This document shows positions 1 through 3,745 of a stretch of DNA of 5,561 nt, in pieces. This DNA is from Candidatus Aphodomonas merdavium (GTDB lineage Bacteria > Bacillota > Clostridia > Christensenellales > Aristaeellaceae). The position numbers and the translations under genes are program-made. The DNA is taken from assembly GCA_018715585.1 (NCBI GenBank), contig DVLH01000258.1, positions 1 through 5,561 on the forward strand. Direction: 5' to 3'. The notes under the pieces were generated by a model that saw only the letters and a list, made by a program, of their open reading frames with translations, made no database searches and was not told where the DNA came from. How positions within the stretch are numbered: the stretch's first letter is position 1; the number at the start of each line of letters is the position of its first letter.

Positions 1-69
1 GAAGCAGCAGGTCGTCGCGATCGATTCGTTCATCGCCATCTTGTTCATGTTCACAACGGGTTTTAGCAT
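1..69 (-). CDS. Start of a short peptide gene, cut by the left window edge
   Basis: Twenty-three codons are visible, from an ATG at 69-67 down to position 1, in an open frame that leaves the window. The start is chosen because AGGAGGGG lies 8 nt upstream, one of the best ribosome binding sites in the window. The peptide begins MLKPVVNMNKMAMNES and reaches a Cys-Cys pair at residues 21-22. It has an unusual Asn/Met-rich beginning (N-M-N-K-M-A-M-N-E-S), then a small Ala/Thr stretch before the cysteines. No signal peptide or membrane segment is visible in this part. From general memory, short clostridial proteins with a leader-like N-E-S/A stretch before Cys-Cys exist, and some small Cys-rich products are ribosomal peptide precursors. 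The family cannot be named from this fragment and I infer no function. It lies on the same strand as the glycosyltransferase operon but beyond that operon's terminator, so it is probably a separate transcript. Confidence 0.55.
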   Translation of the reverse strand, partial: MLKPVVNMNKMAMNESIATTCCF

Positions 70-77
70 TGTTGTTT

Positions 78-85
78 CCCCTCCT
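78..85 (-). promoter_or_regulatory. Strong Shine-Dalgarno of the left-edge peptide gene
   Basis: The minus strand reads AGGAGGGG eight nucleotides before the ATG at 69-67. It matches the anti-Shine-Dalgarno sequence very well, and it is the main reason to believe that the truncated frame at the left edge is a real gene. Confidence 0.7.
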
Positions 86-121
86 AATCATTGATTGGAA
101 CCCCGTTCCCAGTTCGTATGT

Positions 122-127
122 ATGGTA
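122..127 (-). promoter_or_regulatory. Weak candidate extended -10 box for the left-edge peptide gene
   Basis: The minus strand reads TGGTACCAT, which fits an extended -10 (TGn followed by a hexamer matching TATAAT at 4 of 6 positions). No -35 box is seen 16-18 nt upstream. The site lies within an 8-bp palindrome (TGGTACCA, 123-130) and touches a CCACAC/GTGTGG inverted repeat (128-133 and 146-151), which could be an operator or chance. A promoter is expected about here because a terminator lies just upstream (181-213) and a well-formed gene start just downstream. Confidence 0.2.
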
Positions 128-170
128 CCACACCCCCTTCCCGGCGTGTGGCCGGGTGCAGGAAGGCTGC

Positions 171-213
171 GGGGAAATACAAAACGCTTTGGAGCGCTGC
201 TCCAAAGCGTTTT
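171..213 (-). terminator. Intrinsic terminator of the acyltransferase-glycosyltransferase operon
   Basis: A perfect 15-bp inverted repeat lies at 181-195 and 199-213 (AAAACGCTTTGGAGC and its complement) around a 3-nt loop. On the minus strand the GC-containing stem ends in TTTT and continues GTATTT, a usable U-rich tail. The plus-strand tail (TTTTAGCGG) is poorer, so the leftward direction is favoured, although the symmetric A/T ends could allow both. It lies 112 nt after the glycosyltransferase stop. The stretch 214-325 between them holds only small weak hairpins (262-278 and 288-301, neither followed by a T-run) and no supportable gene. Confidence 0.8.
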
Positions 214-325
214 AGCGGCTTTGATTGCTGTTTTCCCGATAGGCTTCCGGCTCTTTGCACATAAAAGCGCACCTTTTACAGTTCTCCGCCTGTTCACAGG
301 CATGCTTTACTCTGCGTTGCAGCCA

Positions 326-1474
326 TCAGGAGCGCACAGCCGCGCCGGAACGATCCCGCGGCTGTCTGCCGATTGAATCGGCGATTCTCTGCGCGATGCG
401 GCTTGCACAAGCCGGATCCATATAGGCGCGCTGGGCCTCACGCATGCGCTTCAACGTTGGATTGGACGGATCAAACAGCGTGCGGATGGTCTCCGGCAGC
501 GCATCCGGGTCAGGCTGCAAAATGCACAACCCATGTTTCGCCAGCACCTTTGGATTGTCCGCCTCTTGTCCCGGAAGGGAGTCAGTAATAATCAGCGGCT
601 TATTCATTGCCGCCGCTTCCATAGCGCTGTTGGGGCTTCCCCGCATGACGATCAGGTCGGCTTGCGCCATCTCCTCGCGCATGTTGCTCACAAATCCCAG
701 CACGCGCGCACGCGCGCCATCGTGCGGCAGGAGCGTCTTTTCCAGATGTGTCTTGAGCTTCTTGTTGCGCCCACAGACGATCGTCAGCTGGCATTCGGTA
801 GCGGCAAGCAGCGCATGCGCCGCGCCGACAAAGTTCCCCGCGCCCTCTGCCCCTCCCATGAGCAGAATGCGCCGGGGATAGCGGGGCAGCGGCTTTGCCC
901 GCTCTTGTTCGCTCGCATAAAACCGCTTGCGGACAGGGAAACCCATCATCACCATCCGCTTCGGGGACATCCCCTTTCGGAGGCTGTAATCATACGCCTC
1001 TTGCGTGAGCGCAAAATTGAGCGCCGTCCGTTTGTCAAACCAGGTGGAAGGAATATCGATTAAATCTGCCTGCAGGCACATCAGCGGCACGCGGTTCCCC
1101 TTTTTTTCCATGATGTTCAACACGCTGCTGCAAAAGCATGGGTTGACCGCCAGAATGCCGTCCGGCTGGAAGCTTGCCATAAGCGCCAGGAACCGCCTGC
1201 GGCAAACCGTCTCAAACACGCGCACGGAGATGCCCGGATGCGCCTCCACCGTGCGATATCCAAGCCGCCATAGCCACAGCAACCAGCTGCGCCGCGTGAT
1301 CAGCCCATAGGAATCGGCAAGCAGCCATCGCATCGCAGACGACATGAGGTCAAACCCGTCCACCACGCGCGTCTGCACGCCCTCCATCCCTTTGAGCGCT
1401 TCGTCGATCGCCTCCGTCAAGCTCACATGGCCGCCGCCAGTGCGCATCGATGTGAGGATCAACAGCTTTTTCAT
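326..1474 (-). CDS. GT28-family glycosyltransferase, UgtP/MGDG synthase-like
   Basis: This 382-residue protein probably transfers a sugar from a nucleotide-sugar donor to a membrane lipid at the inner face of the cytoplasmic membrane. It has the two-lobe layout of monogalactosyl- and diglucosyl-diacylglycerol synthases. The N-terminal lobe starts with a hydrophobic strand and a G-G-G-H motif (residues 13-16), as in the MGDG synthase N-domain. The C-terminal GT28 lobe begins near residue 202 with LLMGGAEGAG, continues with VCGRNKKL (233-240) and GFVSN (260-264), and carries the donor-site region R-G-S-P-N-S-A-M-E-A (278-287) and P-G-Q-E (301-304), the last matching the PGQE of UgtP-type enzymes. 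The length suits the family (roughly 370-400). Its ATG overlaps the stop of the acyltransferase gene by 4 bp (ATGA), with only a weak Shine-Dalgarno, which suggests coupled translation. The exact acceptor and sugar cannot be read from sequence; diacylglycerol, another lipid or a carotenoid acid are all possible. Confidence 0.85.
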   Translation of the reverse strand: MKKLLILTSMRTGGGHVSLTEAIDEALKGMEGVQTRVVDGFDLMSSAMRWLLADSYGLITRRSWLLWLWRLGYRTVEAHPGISVRVFETVCRRRFLALMASFQPDGILAVNPCFCSSVLNIMEKKGNRVPLMCLQADLIDIPSTWFDKRTALNFALTQEAYDYSLRKGMSPKRMVMMGFPVRKRFYASEQERAKPLPRYPRRILLMGGAEGAGNFVGAAHALLAATECQLTIVCGRNKKLKTHLEKTLLPHDGARARVLGFVSNMREEMAQADLIVMRGSPNSAMEAAAMNKPLIITDSLPGQEADNPKVLAKHGLCILQPDPDALPETIRTLFDPSNPTLKRMREAQRAYMDPACASRIAQRIADSIGRQPRDRSGAAVRS

Positions 1475-1968
1475 ATTTGCGCCCCCGTCCTTTTTTGCGC
1501 CGCTCGCTCCATCTTTTCCAGTAAAAGCATCATCCTCGGCCGGTTATAGCGCTGTATGATAATCGGCGGCAGGTTGCCTACCACGTTATAAAGCGCCATG
1601 GCGATCCACCCGCTCGGTCCCATCAGCAGCGGAAACAGAACGCTCAGCAGTACAAGCGCCCAATGCACCGCTTCGGCCGAGCATGTCTCTTCAATTAGCC
1701 GGCGCACATGCGCCGTGTCGCGCATCGACCCCAGTTTTTTTGTATACGTCGAACGGACAATACGGCTCATATCCGGAAAGAATGATTTCCATCGCCGCAC
1801 AGAAATCTTTTCATAAATCGCACCGTTTTGCTCCCATGCATAGCACCGGAACGGAAATGCGTCTGCCCGAAACCAACGGCGCGGCAGTTTTTCTCCCAGG
1901 AAAAAGGAAAGCGCACCCAAAAAGATGCTGATCAACGCAAACGACAAGAACCATTTGCCAAACGACAT
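1471..1968 (-). CDS. CrtO-family membrane acyltransferase (glycosyl lipid acylation)
   Basis: This 165-residue membrane protein resembles the CrtO family, whose known member in Staphylococcus aureus attaches a fatty acyl group to the glucose of glycosyl-4,4'-diaponeurosporenoate in staphyloxanthin synthesis. Seen here: a hydrophobic N-terminal segment (about 6-25), a W-E-x-N-G-x-x-Y-E-K...R-R-W-K block (45-61), the E-T-C-x-A-E-x-x-H-W motif (94-103), a second hydrophobic stretch (about 103-130), and the signature N-L-P-P-I-I-I-Q-R-Y-N-R-P-R (132-145). The last two motifs closely match what I recall of CrtO. Length agrees with the family. The ATG at 1968-1966 follows AAGGAGG by 5 nt. It is the first gene of a leftward operon with the glycosyltransferase. 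No carotenoid genes (crtM, crtN, crtP) are in the window, so the acceptor may be a glycolipid rather than a carotenoid. Family assignment is firm, substrate is inference. Confidence 0.83.
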   Translation of the reverse strand: MSFGKWFLSFALISIFLGALSFFLGEKLPRRWFRADAFPFRCYAWEQNGAIYEKISVRRWKSFFPDMSRIVRSTYTKKLGSMRDTAHVRRLIEETCSAEAVHWALVLLSVLFPLLMGPSGWIAMALYNVVGNLPPIIIQRYNRPRMMLLLEKMERAAQKRTGAQI

Positions 1969-2000
1969 GAAACCCTCCTTGGGCTATCACATGTTTCATG
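1966..2000 (-). promoter_or_regulatory. Hairpin that could mask the acyltransferase start codon and Shine-Dalgarno
   Basis: In the leftward mRNA, CATGAAAC (2000-1993) is exactly complementary to GTTTCATG (1973-1966). The downstream arm contains the ATG start codon of the acyltransferase, and the 19-nt loop holds the AAGGAGG Shine-Dalgarno. Folding would place the start codon in a stem. The stem is 8 bp with moderate GC, so it should be only moderately stable. It may tune translation, or it may be chance. Confidence 0.4.
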
Positions 2001-2020
2001 GGGATCTCCAGCGTCATTTT

Positions 2021-2049
2021 ATCATACGCGTATAGGGAACGCAATTCAA
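2021..2049 (-). promoter_or_regulatory. Sigma-A-type promoter of the acyltransferase-glycosyltransferase operon
   Basis: The minus strand reads TTGAAT (2049-2044), a 17-nt spacer, then TATGAT (2026-2021). This is 4 of 6 and 5 of 6 consensus positions at the optimal spacing. Transcription should start near 2014, giving a leader of about 45 nt before the ATG at 1968. A 10-bp palindrome, ATACGCGTAT (2024-2033), overlaps the -10 box and could be an operator. Confidence 0.65.
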
Positions 2050-2052
2050 GAG

Positions 2053-2063
2053 TGAATAATTCA
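2053..2063. promoter_or_regulatory. Palindrome between the divergent promoters, candidate operator
   Basis: TGAATAATTCA is a perfect 11-bp palindrome with a central A. It lies between the leftward -35 box (2044-2049) and the rightward -35 box (2083-2088). A further ATTCA at 2044-2048 forms an additional inverted repeat with TGAAT at 2053-2057. A regulator bound here could affect both promoters. No regulator gene is in the window, and AT-rich palindromes of this size do occur by chance. Confidence 0.3.
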
Positions 2064-2082
2064 TATCCTTTCCCCTGCTGGT

Positions 2083-2111
2083 TTGACAAAAAAAATGAAA
2101 AAACGTACAAT
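2083..2111 (+). promoter_or_regulatory. Strong sigma-A-type promoter of the oxidoreductase-arr unit
   Basis: A consensus TTGACA (2083-2088) is followed by a 17-nt spacer rich in A and then TACAAT (2106-2111), a 5 of 6 match to TATAAT. Transcription should begin near 2118, leaving a leader of about 49 nt. That leader contains a 7-bp CAAAAAG/CTTTTTG inverted repeat (2128-2134 and 2144-2150) just upstream of the GGAG at 2155-2158. This is the strongest promoter visible in the window. Confidence 0.75.
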
Positions 2112-2166
2112 GAATCCACTGTATTTTCAAAAAGAAAACCATGCTTTTTGCAAAGGAGATAACCAC

Positions 2167-2763
2167 ATGGCGCTTTTGTTTGTCAATGCATGCATCCGCG
2201 GGGAAGCTTCCCGCACGTTCCAACTCTGCCGGGCGTTTCTTGAAGCGTTTGCAGCGGCCGCGCCTGGCGTTCCCATCCTTGAGCATAACCTTGTCAACAC
2301 GCCTCCTACCCCTATTGACCCGGAGCGGCTGGCCAAGCGGGAAACGCTCTGTGATAATTACACCTGGAACGATCCGATGATCGCCCAGGCGCTGGATTTA
2401 CAGCAAGCAGAGGCTGTGCTCATTGGCGCGCCCTATTGGGATCTGAGCTTCCCCTCCGTATTGAAGGTCTGGGTGGAAAACGTGTTTGTGCGCAACCTTA
2501 CCTTCCGCTACGAAAACGACGTCCCCATCGGGCTTTGTCAGGGCAAGCATTGCGTTTATCTCACCACTTCCGGAAGCCCCATTGCCGGCAACGACTGGGG
2601 AACAGGGTACATTCGTGCCACGATGGACATGCTGGGGTTGAGCGAGTTTTCCACCGTTCGCGCCGAAGGGCTGGATCTCATGGAAAACGATGCGGACGCC
2701 CTTTTGCGCCCGGCATTGCAAGAGGCGCGCCTGTGCGCACAGGCGTTGGCGCAGCGCCTTTAA
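2167..2763 (+). CDS. NAD(P)H-dependent FMN oxidoreductase, flavodoxin-2 fold (quinone reductase-like)
   Basis: This 198-residue cytoplasmic protein of the flavodoxin-like fold is expected to bind FMN and reduce quinones, azo compounds or similar substrates with NAD(P)H. Visible motifs are the first strand and FMN phosphate loop (L-F-V-N-A-C-I-R-G-E-A-S-R-T, 4-17), the family hallmark G-A-P-Y-W-D-L-S-F-P-S-V-L-K-V-W-x-E (87-104, equivalent to P-M-Y-N-F-x-x-P-x-x-L-K-x-W-x-D), T-T-S-G-S-P (133-138) and G-T-G-Y-I-R (145-150) before the G-L around 157. Length fits AzoR/NQO-type enzymes. The ATG at 2167 is chosen because GGAG sits 8 nt upstream (2155-2158); an in-frame TTG at 2083 is the -35 box of the promoter and cannot be a start. 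The arr gene follows 69 bp later with no clear terminator, so the two may share a transcript. The exact substrate is unknown. Confidence 0.85.
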   Translation: MALLFVNACIRGEASRTFQLCRAFLEAFAAAAPGVPILEHNLVNTPPTPIDPERLAKRETLCDNYTWNDPMIAQALDLQQAEAVLIGAPYWDLSFPSVLKVWVENVFVRNLTFRYENDVPIGLCQGKHCVYLTTSGSPIAGNDWGTGYIRATMDMLGLSEFSTVRAEGLDLMENDADALLRPALQEARLCAQALAQRL

Positions 2764-2820
2764 AAGCCCTTTTTCGCTTGTACCGCTTTTGTGGCCGTTA
2801 CAACTTTTTATGCTTCAAAA

Positions 2821-2826
2821 AGGAGG
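2821..2826 (+). promoter_or_regulatory. Shine-Dalgarno that fixes the arr start
   Basis: AAAAAGGAGGG precedes the ATG at 2833 with 6 nt between AGGAGG and the start. This decides in favour of 2833 over an in-frame GTG at 2791, which has no ribosome binding site. Confidence 0.8.
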
Positions 2827-2832
2827 GATTTA

Positions 2833-3345
2833 ATGGAAAACGCCCAAGACGCTTTTGAGCAAGCGTGGAAAAAGCTTGTCTCCCAAGGCGAGGCCGCAGC
2901 CGCGCCGCAAAAGGCTTTTACGCCCGTAGGGCTGCGCAAGGATGTGCAGGAAACAGGGCCGCTCTATCACGGCACCCGGGCGGACCTGCGCCCGGGGGAC
3001 CTGCTGACGCCGGGCTATCCTTCCAACTACGGCCGCCGGGAGCGGGCGAACTACGTCTATGTTACCGCGCGCAAGGAGGGCGCCATCCTCGCTGCGGAAC
3101 TCGCCGTGGGCGAGGGGCGCGCCAGGGTTTATCTGGTTGAACCCACCGGCAGCCTCGAGGACGATCCAAACGTAACGGACCAGAAATTTCCCGGCAATCC
3201 CACGCGCTCATACCGCACGAAAGCACCGCTGCGCATCATCGGCGAGGTATCCGATTGGGAAGGCCATTCGCCGCAGGCCCTGGCGGTAATCCGCAAGCGC
3301 ATGCAGGAAGCGGCGCGGCTTGGCATTGAAGCCATCAACGAATAG
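2833..3345 (+). CDS. arr: Rifamycin NAD+ ADP-ribosyltransferase (Arr family)
   Basis: Arr enzymes move ADP-ribose from NAD+ onto the C23 hydroxyl of the rifamycin ansa bridge, inactivating the drug in the cytoplasm. This 170-residue protein carries the family hallmarks: G-P-L-Y-H-G-T (42-48), L-x-x-G-D-L-L-T-x-G (52-61), N-Y-V-Y-V-T (73-78), V-E-P-T-G-x-x-E-D-D-P-N (102-113), K-F-P-G-N-P-T-R-S-Y-R-T (118-129) and the C-terminal P-L-R-I-I-G-E-V-x-D-W-E-G-H (132-145). His46, Tyr76 and Asp111 match the His19-Tyr49-Asp84 triad recalled for the Mycobacterium smegmatis enzyme, with identical spacings of 30 and 35 residues, so it should be active. About 27 extra residues precede the conserved core, rich in Ala, Glu and Lys and probably helical; there is no later ATG before the core. 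It probably shares the upstream oxidoreductase transcript, and it ends in a strong terminator. Resistance in the host is inferred. Confidence 0.92.
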   Translation: MENAQDAFEQAWKKLVSQGEAAAAPQKAFTPVGLRKDVQETGPLYHGTRADLRPGDLLTPGYPSNYGRRERANYVYVTARKEGAILAAELAVGEGRARVYLVEPTGSLEDDPNVTDQKFPGNPTRSYRTKAPLRIIGEVSDWEGHSPQALAVIRKRMQEAARLGIEAINE

Positions 3346-3357
3346 TTTTTTAGGTGC

Positions 3358-3387
3358 ACGGCGGGCTGAAAACGGCCCGCCGTTTTT
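3358..3387 (+). terminator. Intrinsic terminator of arr
   Basis: ACGGCGGGC (3358-3366) pairs with GCCCGCCGT (3375-3383) around an 8-nt loop, and the stem runs into TTTTT (3383-3387). It begins 12 nt after the arr stop codon. The GC-rich 9-bp stem and immediate T-run make it a textbook factor-independent terminator. Confidence 0.92.
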
Positions 3388-3684
3388 GCGGATGCAAACC
3401 GGGCGCGTTTTGCCCTGCGGTCCCTGGGGGATTGCCCCTGGGCGCCGCCGTTCGTGCGCTTTCCCCGCCGGCCAGCCGTTCCTCCTCCCCAAGCAGCCCT
3501 CCGCGCCCCCTTTGTTTATGGCCGGAAGGCAACCAAGGTCCTGTTTTCCCCTCGGGATTTGTTGCCCCTTTCGGCCAGCGCGCCGGGATATCGCGGTTCC
3601 GAAGCCGGCAATGCGGCCGCGAGGCTGGCGACCCCGTTTGGCGGGCTGCCGCGTTTTATGGGAACCTCCGCAAGCCAGGAGCGC
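3388..3684. other. GC-rich intergenic stretch between convergent genes, no supported gene
   Basis: Nearly 300 bp separate the arr and clpB terminators. The open frames here on both strands are rich in Pro, Arg, Gly and Ala, lack a convincing ribosome binding site, run through the flanking terminators or into neighbouring genes, and resemble no family I know. A small G-run/C-run repeat (CCCTGGG at 3422-3428 and again near 3437) is the only local structure noticed. It could be an eroded gene remnant or plain spacer; the sequence alone does not decide. Confidence 0.5.
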
Positions 3685-3725
3685 AAAAAGCGCCGGCCCC
3701 TGCGCTTTCGCGTTGGGGCCGGCGC
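3685..3725 (-). terminator. Large composite hairpin terminator of clpB
   Basis: In the leftward transcript GCGCCGGCCCC (3725-3715) pairs with GGGGCCGGCGC (3700-3690), an 11-bp GC stem. Inside it, after a 2x2 internal loop, CGC-GAAA-GCG forms a GNRA-tetraloop hairpin. The stem runs straight into TTTTT (3689-3685). It starts 20 nt after the clpB stop, so it should end that transcript efficiently. A short plus-strand T-run (3728-3731) might allow some rightward activity. Confidence 0.92.
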
Positions 3726-3745
3726 CGTTTTCTCGCGCCGTGCGG

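Noticed and set aside
288..301. GCCTG-TTCA-CAGGC hairpin after the glycosyltransferase
   Set aside because: The stem is only 5 bp and is not followed by a T-run on either strand; the strong hairpin at 181-213 is the better terminator.
88..303. 71-codon minus-strand frame downstream of the glycosyltransferase
   Set aside because: It runs straight through the perfect terminator hairpin at 181-213, has no good ribosome binding site, and its Arg/Lys/Pro-rich product resembles no family.
701..719. Alternating CACGCGCGCACGCGCGC tract (possible Z-DNA)
   Set aside because: It lies in the coding sequence of the glycosyltransferase and is explained by GC-rich codons for a Gly-Ala-Arg-Ala-Arg-Val stretch.
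444..1063. Plus-strand frames across the glycosyltransferase gene
   Set aside because: They are antisense shadows of a well-recognised GT28 gene, with no ribosome binding sites and low-complexity Ser/Ala/Arg products.
2083..2166. N-terminal extension of the oxidoreductase from a TTG at 2083
   Set aside because: That TTG is part of a consensus -35 box and lies upstream of the expected transcription start; the ATG at 2167 has a proper ribosome binding site and begins at the family's first strand.
2762..2790. AAAAGC/GCTTTT repeat after the oxidoreductase as a terminator
   Set aside because: The arms are short and AT-rich with a long loop and no T-run after the stem, so it is unlikely to stop transcription before arr.
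2791..2832. GTG at 2791 as the start of arr
   Set aside because: No ribosome binding site precedes it, while AGGAGG sits 6 nt before the ATG at 2833.
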